From positions 43,618 to 107,617 of the forward strand of contig JADIIX010000076.1 of NCBI GenBank assembly GCA_027604505.1: a DNA stretch of 64,000 nucleotides, read 5' to 3'. The position numbers and the translations under genes were made by a program. Of this stretch, positions 12,239 through 24,800 are shown one piece after another. The notes under the pieces were generated by a model. The model was not told the origin of the DNA, made no database searches, and saw nothing but the letters and a program-made list of their open reading frames with translations. Position 1 is the first letter of the stretch. Each line of letters begins with the position of its first letter. The stretch comes from Gonapodya sp. JEL0774 (Eukaryota > Monoblepharomycota > Monoblepharidomycetes > Monoblepharidales > Gonapodyaceae).

Positions 12239-14778
12239 TCAATACAAGTCCAGCCCAGCATAGAGCTCCAGCCCTGGAATTCCTCCCTGTGCCTGCACGC
12301 GCTTCTGGGCCTGTGTGAGCCATGTCTGCGAGGAGAAACGAAAAAAAGTAAATGCGTCAGATGACGACACTTGATCCTATGATACACCTTTCTGTTCTCC
12401 CACCCCGGACTCCCCGCCCATCTCAACTCCACCCTCTCACAACTCACTTTGTAATACACGCACGTCCTCGGCGATATCGTCCCCCCATCCCAGCAATCCT
12501 CAAACACCGGACACCGCCCACACGGCACCTCTGTCCACGCGTCGGGGTCGATCACCCCTTGTCTCCTCTTGACGCCCACCATGGTCGCCTTGTAACAGAA
12601 CCCGCTCTCCGCCTCGTCCTCTTCCTCGCTCGAATCCTCCTCATCGCTGTCTTTCTCCCGCCCCTTGGCCCGGCCCCTCCCGTTCCCGTTCCCGTTCCCG
12701 TTCCCGTTCCCGTTCCCGTCCCCATCCCCGTATCCGTACCCAAACCCTCCTGGTGCCCCCCCTCCCCCGGTCCTGCGCAGCACTTTCCCGTCCAGTTCGA
12801 GCCTGTCCATGATGGATCGCAGGTCGGACAGACGGAGCGTCGTGTTGATGGCCCCCGTGGCCATGATGTGCCGGCGGATCTGGCTCAGGGTAGGGTACCG
12901 GTCGTACGAGGCAGGGAAAACGGCACCCGGAAGGGCGTTGGGTGGAAAGGTCTGTGCGAGGCGGGTTCGCCGGACGCGGTTGGTGGGGTGAAGGAATCCG
13001 GATTATGACGGTGGGTGGGTGGGAACCAGAAGTGCGGAGGACGGTGGGGGAAGGACGCAACCAGAGATGACGGATCATTTCAGCTGGATCACGACCACCC
13101 ATCTCATGTCCCCTCGATTCCTCGTGTCCGGACATTCATCTCTGCCCCGATACCCAGTGTCCCCATCCCCCTCCTATCACACGATCCCAACAACCCACCT
13201 TCTCCACCACAAACTTGTGGCATATATCCGCTAGCACCTCGATAAAGTCCTGGTCGAATTCCTGGTCCGTGTACCACAACCCCCCCGTGACTTCTTCCGA
13301 GGGGGCCAGGTAGGACACCATGTAGAGCTTGCGGATGGAACCCTGAAGGGAGATGGGGGGGTGGAGTGAGTATTGTGAACATGGTTGGGTGAGAAAAGTG
13401 AGAGCGAGGGGTAGGGTGAAGGTGCGAAGCGGCGGGTTTGCCAGGGAGGCGGAACACGTGCGGGCGGCCAGTGGGCAGGTGCGAGTGCCCACAACTCAGC
13501 AATCACGCTCATAGAAGCTTCACGTTGCCCTTTCCGCACCGCAACGAACTATCAAACTCACCCCAGCCCCACTCACCCCCGCCGCCCGGTCCCATCCCCT
13601 CTGCCCGCAACGCCCAAACCCACCTTGCTACTCTTGAAACTCTTGACGCCTCCCTTCTTCTCGAGCATCTTGAGCGTGTCGGTGACCATTTTTGGATGGA
13701 CACCCGAGCGGGTCTTGACCTGTTTGGACGTGACGCCCTTGTCACCGGCGAGTTTCACGGCGGAGTAGACTTTGCGCTCGTTCACGTCCAGCGTGGAGAG
13801 GCTGCGGGGGGTGGAGGGGGGGTGGGGGGGGCATATGTGGGGCAAATGGGGGGACACACAAAAGCTCGCCCCAAATATCTCCAAGACAAACTCACAGAGT
13901 CACCTCGCTGGGCACGTTGAGAGAGAAGTGGCGGTCGGAGCCGATGCCGAAGGGGGAGAGGATGAACTGTGCGAGGGGGGCGGAGGGAGGAAGGGGGGAG
14001 CGGCACAGGGAAGGAGGTGAGTAATGTAGAACGTTGAAGACAAGTGTGGGTGAAGGAGGCGAGGAGGAGGGGAAGTACCCTTGGCGGGCAACGACGTCTG
14101 GAGCACACGATGATCGGTGTGGGGTTGTTTTCGTGCAAAGCACACGGTTCAAGTGTGTTACGTGCGCGCACCATATCCATTCTTCTAGTTGCGAGTTAAC
14201 TAGTTGCGAGTTAACCATGCGTCCACTCCAGTCCGGTGCCAAGTCATGAATCTGCGGGGACAGCTTCATTTGTGCACCACACCATCTCCACGGACAACGA
14301 GCAAGCTCCCGGTCCAGTCTCGTGAAGGCGTGGAACATGAGTGAATTGAAATTGAATTCCGTTCGGTTTCAGGGGAGAGGGATCGACACCAAACCAATCA
14401 AGTGTCCCTCAAACCCCCCCACAAGAGAAATTGAATTCCAGTCCAGTGCAAGTCGAGGGCAGAGTGAAGGGAAGCACAGACCTTGTTGACGAGATCCGCG
14501 ACGATTGGCATGACTTGGTCGAGGGAGGAGAAGAGAAGGGAGAACTCAGATTTGAACGCGGTTTCGTTCAAGCCCTACGGAACGAGCAGAGATAATTCGG
14601 GCAGGAAAAAGAGAAGAAGGAGAGAGATGGAACATTGGCACAACGACGGGAGCGCAGAACTGGTCGGAAATATGACAAGACAGAAGCCAACATTTGGGAA
14701 CTTTGCGAAGACGTCGATGACTGCCAGATGGGACGCATCGTCCACGAACGTCTTATACGCGTCAGACGCCGTAGACAT
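12239..14778 (-). CDS. POLR3F: DNA-directed RNA polymerase III subunit RPC6 (C34/C39)
   Basis: Exon 1 starts at 14778 (MSTASDAYKTFVDD) and joins GLNETAFKSEFSLLFSSLDQ (around 14575-14485). A winged-helix segment follows at about 13800-13620 (NERKVYSAVKLAGDKGVTSK, then VHPKMVTDTLKMLEKKGG). Next is VTGGLWYTDQEFDQDFIEVL at about 13345-13205, then LRSIMDRLELDGKVLRR near 12800. The C-terminus has VPCGRCPVFEDCWDGG and ISPRTCVYYK, joining TWLTQAQKRVQAQGG and ending GLDLY at 12239. The four cysteines match the cubane Fe-S cluster ligands known in RPC39 and archaeal TFE-beta. RPC6 works in the Pol III heterotrimer RPC3-RPC6-RPC7 that opens promoters for tRNA and 5S genes. A Gly/Asn dipeptide run interrupts the normally conserved C-terminal third. 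Introns are many and only partly fixed. Confidence 0.88.
12679..12720 (-). repeat. Coding hexanucleotide repeat, (CCCGTT)n on + strand
   Basis: Six perfect CCCGTT units (12679-12714) and a seventh, CCCGTC, lie inside the RPC6 coding sequence. Read on the minus strand they encode alternating Gly-Asn, flanked by Gly-Asp, Gly-Tyr and Gly-Arg runs and then by an acidic Asp/Glu/Ser stretch. Confidence 0.9.
14186..14215. repeat. Perfect 15-bp tandem duplication
   Basis: TAGTTGCGAGTTAAC occurs twice back to back (14186-14200 and 14201-14215) in a non-coding stretch of the RPC6 gene, probably an intron. Confidence 0.9.
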
Positions 14779-15364
14779 GGCGGGATGGTTTGATTGCGGG
14801 GCCCCTTTTCGTGAACCAAGTGAGCGGGAGCAGAAGGTTTTGGCAAGGTATCACAACATAAACTGTCAGTACTTTGTATGACTCTCACCATCATTCGAGC
14901 ACGTAGATGGTTGATCATCAAGTGCTTCGATCGACTGCAGTTCAACGATCCCGCGCCAAGCAACACTGTGGTTTTATTGGCTTAGCCTTATGACCAACAA
15001 CAGAATATGTAGAATAGGTGGTTCGCATAATCATCAGGACACAAAGACATCCACGATTGGAAACGCAGATAGTGAGGGGAAAACATTTCCACAGCTTAAT
15101 AATTGGTAGTTATTCCCAAGCGAGCATTGAACGACGTGAGCGGGAGGCCCGGAAGCTGAGGCGGGCGCGGACTCAGTAAACGCCAAGGTGATCTCTGGTC
15201 AACTGAGGTGCCTCAACAAAACGCGAAGCTCCGTGACACGACGTTTTTTCGGTCATTGTGCTACCTGATCTGGGTATTATAAGCATCGAACTTTCTGTGC
15301 TGCTTTGATCAACCTCTGAACTTCAACACAGACGCAGGGTGGTCAACGCATTACGTCCGAAACC
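14779..15364. other. Intergenic region upstream of RPC6
   Basis: Divergent spacer between the RPC6 start and a doubtful + strand gene. No ORF with recognisable content. Confidence 0.5.
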
Positions 15365-15778
15365 ATGACAACCTCTAATCCCGTGATCACTACTTCGCAA
15401 GTAGGTCCTGACAACGTCCATCCCTCAAAAGTCCAGGGTAATCATCTCACTACTTTTGTCCACCCTGGATCAGCCGAGCACTCTCTCTTCCAGTCCTTAC
15501 GCTGCTACAGCTCCACCGCTCACGTCTAATCCCAAGCCCATTTCGGTCGTTAACGATGGCGTCGGCAAGCACATTGAAGGAGAGGGTGTCCAATGTTCGT
15601 GGGCGTACGTGGGGAAAACGCTTATGAACGGTTGCTTGGGACTCCTCTGTGGTCTGAACGCGGGCTGGATGAACAGCCCGCGGGGTCAGTACGAATACTA
15701 GATGACAAGGGAAATGGGAATATCTTGAAATATGATGACTGGAAAAGAACGATACTCAAATTTGTAGGGCCAAACTAA
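15365..15778 (+). CDS. Doubtful small gene of unknown function
   Basis: An ATG at 15365 opens MTTSNPVITTSQVG. Two overlapping open stretches follow in different frames: a Pro-rich one (PKPISVVNDGVGKHIEGEGV, about 15495-15700) and one ending RTILKFVGPN at 15778 (GENAYERLLGTPLWSERG, then KYDDWKR). An AATAAA lies about 80 bp after the stop. I could not find one GT-AG splice pattern that joins the parts cleanly, so the model is tentative; it may be a short spliced gene, a decayed gene or noncoding transcript. No family recognised. Confidence 0.3.
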
Positions 15779-16477
15779 GTCTCGCATCGTGGGTAGTGTC
15801 ATGGCCTTGGGTTGGAGGGATTGCAGCAAGAAAACTGATACAATGCGCTTTCATGTACTAATAAAACACAATCAATTTTCTCAGTAATCAGGAATTCTCT
15901 GATTACGCTGACCTTCAAAATTTTCGGAATCGGAGCCTGGTGGAGCAGGCGGAGCAGGCGTTTGTTGTCTGGCCGTCGCCGCGCAAACTGACATTGAGTT
16001 TTGAGTTATTCTTGCTCTGACAGCACATGTCCTCTCGTGTCTGAAGAATCCCGCACCAATACCATCAACTCTGGAAGTTGTATGTAAGGTATGGGGACCG
16101 TAGTGTGGTGAGTCGTTCATTTTGGAACTTTCTTTTCATACCGAACATTGTTCTCAGTAGTACATTCACAAAAAAAACTCCCCGCGGTGGTCCCCGGGCA
16201 ATGTGGCACGAGATTGCATGAATTGCGGGTCTCTTGCGCGACAAAGTTTCACCACCGAACATGAGAGTGCCAATTCGAGGGTCCCCACGCCATGCGGTGA
16301 AATTCTTAGTGTTCAAGGAGGGAACGGGTTCCGACAGTGCCCGAATTGACGTAGAGTTGGTACAATATACTCATCAACTTGCTTTGTTTCATATGGACGA
16401 GTTGCGGCAGCGACCACACCGCTTTTCATACACATCCCTCACCAACCACAACCACCACCGCCCGCGCCGCCAATTCC
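15779..16477. other. Intergenic region
   Basis: About 0.7 kb between the doubtful small gene and the WD-like gene, with an AATAAA at about 15859-15864. ORFs on both strands are short and show no family signature. No tRNA cloverleaf was found by eye. Confidence 0.45.
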
Positions 16478-19400
16478 ATGAACGGGGCATCCCGCTCACA
16501 AGGACTTCCCCGTTTGCCCAAACCCACCCAGCAACTTTCTTCGCAACAACGCCAACTAAACCAGAAACACGCCCAGACCAAAACCCAAGTAGCGGAATCC
16601 CCCACGGAAGAAGTATCAGACCCATTCGATCCAGCTGCTCAGAATGCTCAGACAGACCAAGCCAGGTCGGATGCCCTCGTGGATAAGGAACTGGGCCTGT
16701 TGGCGACGCACAGAGAGGAACTGGTCAAGGAAATAGAGGTATGTCCCGCGGGCTCAATTGGTCGCTCCCTCTCCCTCTAGGTTTTCCCTTTTCTTTTTGT
16801 TCTTTTCTTGGTGTTTGATTGCTGTTGGGGCTTTGGAGAACTCGTATGCTTTGCAGTGAAACCGGGGGGGGAGGCGTGGTATGTGAAACGGGACAGAATA
16901 AGCTCAATCCCCTTTCTCTGCTGGGACGAGGTACTGTATTTACGACACACTGATACACAAGTAAATTGCATGATGACGTGGTGGCATGTGGGACGGATTT
17001 TGGTGGTGGAAGACCGAGTTGGGTTCCCCACATTCGACCAAAACTCACCCCATGTGTACACCCCACCTCTTCCACCCACACCACTCTGCCCCCAAGTCCC
17101 TCGAAAAATCCTTCAAAGAACAAGTCCTCTCCCGCCGCCTCTCCTCCCTCCCCCACAAAACCTTCCCCTCCGACACGCCTCCGACCTCCACCACCGACCC
17201 ATCCGAAGAACTCGTCTCACTCGCCCGCGACGACTTCTCCCGCGTCCGTGCGGCCCAGCAGCGGTCATCCGACGAGCGGAGGAAGAAGGCAGCGGGCGAG
17301 GAGGACGCCGTTCGGAGGAAAAAGGAGGGCGTGCAGAGGTTCTTTGAAGAGAGAAGAGCCATAGCCGAGAGGATGGGCAAGGGCGTGTGGAGGGGGAGCT
17401 TTGCGGCCACTGTGGGTGGCAACGTGGTCGGAGTCGAGAGGGTCGCGGACGAGATGGTCGTCGCGGTCGGCGAGAAGGGTGTCGGTGAGTGCGTGGGCGT
17501 GTGCCCGCGTGTGTGCGAGGTTGGGGTTGCGACGGTGGGGGGTGGGGGTGGGGGTTCTGTGTAGGAGTGGCGGTGGCGCGGCGAGTAATGCGTAATTTGT
17601 TGCCGACTGGATACTGCTACTCGCTCCACGTCTGGACACCCTTTCACTAATCGTCGCCCCCAACTCCCGGACATATCCAACATCCAATCACTCTCCCGAA
17701 ATCCAGAAATATGGCACATCCCCTCCCTCACCACACCCCGCCACCCCCCCACCGCCTTATCCTCTGCCACCGACTCCCGGCGGCACAGTTCGTTTTCGTC
17801 GTCGTGGGCCACCACAGCCACAGCCACCGCGCCACCGCCGCCGATCGCGCCTTCACGGCTACTGGATATCTTGCAGTGGCCCGCGGGAGTGGATCCCGTT
17901 ACAGTGGCGAGGAGGGTGTACGTCAAGGTGGGGGAGGTAGGGCAGGCGCAGGAGCAGGGACACGTAAACGGAGGCGGGGGGGGTAGCGGTGATGGGAACG
18001 GTAGCGAAAGTGCCAACGCAAGCGGGACCGGGACCGGACCCCACCGTCCCCAGCAGCACGGTGCCTCGCACACGCACACCAACCATCCCCATCCCCATCC
18101 CGCAGTACCCAACATCACGGTTTCGCCGCCGTCCATGACTCAGAGTGATTCCCGCGCTGCTGTAGCCGTAGCAGTCCCTGTACCGTTGGGCTCCACCGCC
18201 GCAGGGTTGTCTGCGGGGGCGAGTTCGTCGGGGTCCGTCGTGGGAGGGCAAGCTGCAACCGGCTCGACATCGGCGTCCGCATCCACACCTCAGGCGTCAA
18301 ATCGCTCGACGTGGCGCGGTGCGGGCGAACCCAGCGTGCCCCGATCGCATCACACGCAGAGGCCGCCGAAACATCCACCACTCTCGTCGGTGATGCATTA
18401 CGCACCTGGACCGGATCGGTCTCGGCCAGCCTCGACCTCGAACTCGAGCTCGAGCTCCGGGATCTTTGGTGGTGCTGGGGACGAGGAGAGGGCTCGACCT
18501 GTACAGCCTCAGCAGCCGGCGCAGACACAGACGAGGCACCAGCAGGGATCAAATAGATATGAGAGGAGGGCGTCCATGGTGGCGGTGCCTGGGGGTGGGC
18601 GAAGAGGATCGGTGGTGGGTGGGGGGGGATATTCTGGTGAGGGTGCGGCAGCGCCGACGACGGGTTCGTCCCATGACGGCGGGCTTTCAGAGGTTGCCGT
18701 GAGCGCCACATCACCAAGTGGTGAGAGGCTCAGAGTGCGCCTGGGGTTTGTGGTAGGCACGCAGACCGGCCAGGTGTGTTTGATCGACATTGTAGGTGAA
18801 GAAGACATCGCGGGTGGTGATGTGGTGTGGCGGGTCGACTGCGGAGAGAGAAAGAAAGTGGCGGGTGGGCCGGTGCTGTCCATGGTGGTGTGGTGGCCTG
18901 GGGCGGGAGCACAGGCCAAGGGTGATGGCAAGGACAAGGACAAGGACGTCGAAATGGGAGCGGGAGCTGCGAGGGACAAGGACAAGACCCAGAGGCAATT
19001 GCAGGTGGTAATACCTGGTCGCGCAGCCGCCTCAAATGGTCGACAACCCGCCACATCGAGCACCACCGACGCTGTGTCGAATGTCAACTCTGCATCCACC
19101 ACCACTCCGACTCCCGGTTCGGAACATCCACCAAAACCGTGCGTAATGCTTGTGTCCTGCCACGGATCTACGGCGTCGCTGGTGGACTTGGCGGTGCCTT
19201 CTCTTATGGAGCGCTGGCGGGTCTCTTTGACGGACTTGATGTACATTGGCAGGTCCCGTAGGCTCAAGGAATTTGAGGTGACAGGAGATGCACAAGGAGC
19301 GGATTGGATGAAGACTCACACTGTAGTTGGAACTAAAGATGGCAGAATAGAGGTAGCCTCGTTGAACTCACCCGCCGCCATGGTGGCGAAAGACAAGGAC

Positions 19401-21166
19401 AACCTTAACAAGGAGATCAAGTTCGTGTCAGCTTCACCGGTTCCCTCGTCGAATCCTCTGTCGACCCCTTTAACACCCGAAGGACTCGCTGCAGCGTGTG
19501 CTATCACTGCAATGGCGGTGGATGGGACCAAGGGTGCCGTTGTCCTCGCAATGGACGACGGTGTGGTCCTGAGGGTGATGCGGAAGGCCAAAAAATTGAG
19601 GAACGTAAAGGGCGCGAAGGACGGAAAAGGAGCAAGTGAAGGTGGGAAGGGCAAGGTGAAAGGCTCTGTGGGATCGATGGCGAGTGTGGCAGAGGAGAGT
19701 GAGGTGGCAACGGGAAATAAAACTAGCGGCACAGAGGATATTGGAACCAATGTCAAAGTTATGGACGCGAAAGAAACGAACGAAGCAATCACTCGAAGCC
19801 CAGAAAATGCCGAAAATGGAAATGTCAAGACCGAAAAGGAAATCGATAAAACCAATGACGGTGGAAACGACAAATTGGTGAATTCTACCGAGCACCCAGA
19901 GCCCGACAAAGAAGAAGTGCAGATATCGTACTTGTTTTCGGTGGGTTGTGTGAAAAGGCGATATCTGGTCGGTCCAGACGGCGAAAGAACTCGCTCTCAA
20001 CGGGTTTATGCACCGACAGTTGGTCGAGATGCCCATCTACCAAGACCCGAACGAAACGCAGCCACCTAACCGTGAGCAACGTGATGAAATGCCTGTACCG
20101 CATCGCATAACGGTGAGCTTTTTCATCTCTTGCTCACGAAATTGTCGGTCCTGTCTGCTTTGTTCATAGTCACTGGGCTGCACCCACTTCGGTGAATGTC
20201 TCTAAGCAAAATAATCGATTTGTTCCATATAGTTCGCAGTCTCCATCACCCCCTTTCTCGACTCCCAACTGCGACAGTGCCTCCTCGTGGGCGGCTCCGA
20301 TGGTACTGTCCGAGCCTACCAAGTGCCACTTCCGCCAGCGTCCGCTCCAGCCACCCCTCTATTCCGTGCGAGCCCTGCAGTAGAAGATCGACGAGTGTGG
20401 TCTGGTGAGGCCGCCGGGATGGGCGGACAGATAATTCCTATCAGTGTGGCTAAGGGACGAGGGGGAAGCGCTAGTGGGAAAGAGGAGGACGCGGAGAAGC
20501 TGAAGTTAATGGCAGAGGCAGATGAAGAGGTGGATGGTGAGGTTTTCGCAGCCGCAGTGTGCACGAATGGCGGTGATGGTGCCGGAATGTGTGTGAGCGT
20601 TGGGAGTCAAGGTACGTTGAGCGTTTAGCACTAAATTCATCTATTCAACTTCTTACATCCACATATTTTGCTTCTTTGTGGGTTCGACTTGGTTGCACAA
20701 TGGTATTGGTGTGGCGGATTTGGACCCTCAACCACTTCTTTCCCGATTTGGATTATATGTGTCACCCACCACGTCAGGCCGCCTCCACATCCTGAACCTC
20801 CCCAGCACACAGCCACTTGTGCATTCTTTCCGCGTCACGTGTCACGAACGGCCGCGCCCTCCAGCCATGGCGAAGGAGCTTCATCCTTCCAAAGACCCTT
20901 CATCGGTTGCCACAGGTGTTTCGGGTCCCTCAAAAACTGTGCCTCTGGCAAAAAGCAATAATTCCAACGATGCAGGATCAATTGCTAGCGTAACCGCAAG
21001 TGCTATCGCATCAGTTTTGCGGCGGCACTTACACCGCAAGCGAGTGTTTTTAATAGAGGGTGAGCGCAGCGTGGCGTGCGCGATATTCGGGCATGAGTGG
21101 ACCATCTTGGGACTGGGACGGGCAGTGGAAATTGTCACTGAGAACGCTCGAGCAGTGCGGGTGTGA
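16478..21166 (+). CDS. WD-repeat-like protein with N-terminal coiled coil and long low-complexity insertions
   Basis: Exons that join in frame are 16478-16738, 17097-17484, 17707-19940, 19978-20112, then pieces from 20170 to 21166. The N-terminus is Gln/Pro-rich, then charged and probably coiled coil (EKSFKEQVLSRRLSSL; DERRKKAAGEEDAVRRKKEG). Divergent beta-propeller blades follow: ADEMVVAVGEKGVEIWHIPS across the exon 2/3 join, LGFVVGTQTGQVCLIDIVGE, THTVVGTKDGRIEVASLN, AVVLAMDDGVVLRV and CLLVGGSDGTVRAYQVP. Between the first two recognisable blades lies a Ser/Gly/Pro/His-rich insertion of about 290 residues, and further Lys/Asp/Glu-rich insertions follow. The end is FLIEGERSVACAIFGHEW, then ILGLGRAVEIVTENARAVRV. 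Propeller identity is inferred from these GxxDGxVxxW-like blades. I do not recognise an orthologue; a dynein intermediate-chain-like layout (coiled coil then propeller) is possible but unproven. Confidence 0.6.
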
Positions 21167-21831
21167 TATCATTGCTTTTTTACTTTTATGAATGTCTTCA
21201 CATAGCATTGATACGAGCATGACATTGCCAGTCGAATAATTGGGAATCCGTTAGTCCCATTTGCATCCTCCGTTCCTTGAGCACGATGAAAGCCACCGAG
21301 AATACATCAAATGGGACTGGCTCCAGGGACTTTTTTTACCATCGGGCTCTTTGTCGAAGTCACATTTTGTTGTGAAAGCCAGCAACGGCCGTATGTATGC
21401 AGTGTTAATAGCAGTACCAAATAGATTGATCAATCCACGCATTTGTTAATCAAAATGAAATCTTCTTTGATGCCTGAGGAATCGGGTTGTGATATGAGTG
21501 AGACCTGGCGCTGATAAACACACATGGAAAAATAACCCCTTTTGAGGGTGTAAAACTTTGACGATTCCCGCAGGCACGCAAAAGTTGCGGAATCATCTCA
21601 TCGGAGCTCATCGGCATCGCTGAAGTCGCCATTTGCGGGCGCCCGGAAGGGGAGGAGTCAGCTGGCCTGTGTATAGTGTATCAATTCAGGCACAGACAAA
21701 GGTCTGCATCACCTCGGAAACTAGACTGTGAGTGTCCGGCACCGGCAGATCCGCGCTTTGCGTTTCAATTGCGCTGCCTGTGTCTCATTAAGCTTCCTGC
21801 GACCCCTGGGAAGCTGGTTATCTTTCTGCCG
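21167..21831. other. Intergenic region
   Basis: 3' UTR of the WD-like gene and leader of the next gene. The frame stays open from an ATG at 21676, so a longer N-terminus of the membrane protein is possible. Nothing else seen. Confidence 0.45.
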
Positions 21832-24800
21832 ATGATGAACCTGAGTCTCCCGCTATCAACCCCCAGCCCCTTGATACTCTTCCGCAGTTCTCGATTCTTT
21901 GCACTGTATTTTGTGATCGCAGCTCTTTTCGTTTTGGCTGACTTCTCCGACATTGGATGCAGAATCGCATTATTTGATGTCGAGTTTCTGGCTGCCCAAA
22001 GTTTGCGAATCAATGCCATGCATGCAGAACTTATGCTTCATGACGCTCCGACCATGTCTGCACCTGCACACAGAATAAGCCGTTTGCTTGTCGAGGCGGC
22101 TGCGCCAACACCCATGCCAAGGTCGCCCATACTGCCTGTACGGATTGCTCAACCGACACCAACCGCTCCAACATGGGCTCCCCCCGCACTGGCAACAAAT
22201 CCTCTAATCCAAAAGCGTGACAGCATACCACGTGTATATCCTCCTTCCCCTCAATACCGGGTACCTCAACCAGACCGGGTACTTAGCGGACGGGACCCGA
22301 ACGGTATTGACTCCTTTCCCGACACTTTACTGCAACGCGAGTTTCTGTCCGGGAATGCTCCTAGCGCTACTTCTTTTGAAGACCATCTGGCACCGGGTGT
22401 CCGAGCCGTGATGTCCGTCCTTTTCGCGGCGTTCTTTATCACACTATTCCTCGCAGTTGTAGCAAGCGCCTTCATGATTTCTGTTAAGGTGAGAGTTCCT
22501 CTCTAACTTTTTGATGATCGATGCTTGTGTCCCGGTCCTTCTACTGACTTCGGTCGGGATCCCTTTGCGATTTGCACCTTCACAGCGCCGCGCCCGCCTT
22601 ATCAGCCTGTTTCCCGCCCATCACTTGATGCAAATATTCTCGAAATCCGCCACTATGCCCACCTTTCGAACTCTAGCTCGTTTCTTTCGACCCCTACCTC
22701 GGGTGATTCCCGATGACGCTGAGACTATCCGCACTGCGTCACCGTCACCCGCACCCTCTTCTCAACATCGACGCTTGCATCCGCCACCTTCGCCGGACTG
22801 GCACTCAGATGGACGGGGACTTAAGAGATCGAGATCGCCGTTGCCCCCAAATAGGCGAGGGGCGGATGGATCTGCTAGGCAGAACGCCTCTCAAATAGTC
22901 GATGACGGCGGTATTGGTCTTCGTCCCACTATTACCTCCCCCTTTGCTTCACTCTCTTTTCCGCTCCATCCGCCGCTTCAGTCTGTAAAATCCCCAGAAA
23001 CAGCAGTGGGCACGGCAGGACCAGGTTGGGAGGTTGTTGAGACAAAGGAGGAACGCCGCCGGCACCGGAAAACTGAATCTGGACAACTTGCCCCAGCAGA
23101 GCGCGCTGCGATCGTGGGAGAGATGGTGCGAGTTTCTGGTAGTGAGACATCTGCACAATCGCCTTCGACGCCCAACCTCTCTTGGCGTCCGTTGCCCCAA
23201 TCCAATGCACCAGCTTCTCCTTCTCGTCCCGCTCCTATGTCACGCAGCTCTGTGGCGTCATCGTTGTCCGCAGTCCAGCTGAACGAACCACTCGACTTTT
23301 CTACGGTAGCTGCACTTGCAGAGCGCTCATCGGCAAGGCGGGCGACTCACAGGCATTCCTCGTCAGTCGGCGGAACAGTCGTAGGTGGTGCAAGCTACTC
23401 CAAGGCTTTGACGGGAGATCGTGTTGGAGGTGGAAGTGGGGAGAGGTTGACCTCTGCCCGACCTTCCATCAGCCTCCAAACCGCCCCTGCCAGTAACAAA
23501 TCAGACAGCTTGCAGGGTGCATCTTTGCCTCCTCTGGTCTTCTCTCAAACTCATTCGAGCGCTGCGAGGGATGGAGTTCCCCGGCCGCGTTCAACGGCAC
23601 CTGGTTTGGAAGGGAAGCCCCGCTCCTTGGTCACCCCACCTATCACCCCTGCGAATTCTCAGAACTTGCTTTTGGATAGAACATCAAGTTTAAGCGGTAC
23701 AACAGTGGGTCCCGTGGTAACCATTACCCTAACCGACGATGCACCCGGTACGGAAGCTGCTGGTTCCAAGCAGGACAAAACACGTCGGCGTCGGCATCGG
23801 CGGACAGGCAAAAACGGTTCTGGCTCGCACCAATTGGGCCACACTAGGAAGGGGTCACATCCTGAAACGCCGATGGACAATCAGATTTTGGAGCGAACTG
23901 AGATTGAGGATTACATGAATGCAGACTTTTCCAGCCTTTCACGCTTTCAGTCCCCAGGCCGAGCTGGGGTTGCCATGAAACCGCGCTCTGTTTCTATGTC
24001 GGCCACAGCCCCAAAAGTCAGCCAACATGGGGCACTTCAGGTGCACATTCCCAACGCCTTTGCAGGGAGGACATCGCAGCTTACCCCCCCACCGTCTCCG
24101 CCTACAGGAGGTCGACATACTCACATAAACTCTCTGGGACCACAGTATCGGCCGACAGAGGGTTCCATGGAGAACCCTAATTGGGCGTGGGCGCCAAGTT
24201 CGGGTGTGGACGGACTGGAGGCACAGCCTCGGGCTCGGATTCATCCGTTTCCACAAAACTCCGGGCCAATGTTGCATAGTGGTGGTTTGGGGAGGGACGA
24301 GGTGGCAGTCATCGGAAACAATCAACATCATGCATCTCGCTATTACCTGGGATCGGATCATGGGATGTTTGATACAATCGATGCGGGGCAAGAGCCGGAG
24401 CGTGGGCGAACCACGTTTTATTCTCCTTTCGCAACTGGGGTCGACTTTGGCTTTGTTGGTTCGGCTCGTGATGTGGAAGCAGGGAAGCCTTTTGAAAGAA
24501 GGGTATCGGTTGATGTGTTCCCTGTTGATATTTATGGACGGGACTTGGTTGGAAGTGGTCTCGTGGAGACGAACGGTTCGCGCTATCCAGGGGACCATGG
24601 CCGTCGCACGCCAGGGCTTCCACCATCATTCGGCTCCACAGCCAGACCAAAACCGCATCAGACGTACATTCCAATGTCTCCTGGCCGACAGAACACAGCG
24701 CAAACTTGGAACTCCTCACTTTTGCTCGATATTCCCATAGCATCGGGCCTGGACGCAAGCACTGCGGGCGGTGCTCGTTCGCCGCATCGCAGAGCTGAGA

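Noticed and set aside
16296-16312. GGTGAAATTCTT, a string also found in 18S rRNA
   Set aside because: Only about a dozen bases match and the flanks do not resemble rRNA, so it is a chance match.
16725-17156. Minus-strand frame of 143 aa opposite the first intron of the WD-like gene
   Set aside because: No domain content, lies over an intron and exon of the well-supported plus-strand gene.
17045-18136. 363-aa open frame on the minus strand
   Set aside because: It is antisense to the GC-rich coding exons of the WD-like gene, whose frames join by good splice sites and give propeller motifs. The antisense product is Ser/Pro-rich without signature.
18509-19267. 252-aa open frame on the minus strand
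   Set aside because: Shadow of the same WD-like exon, caused by codon bias.
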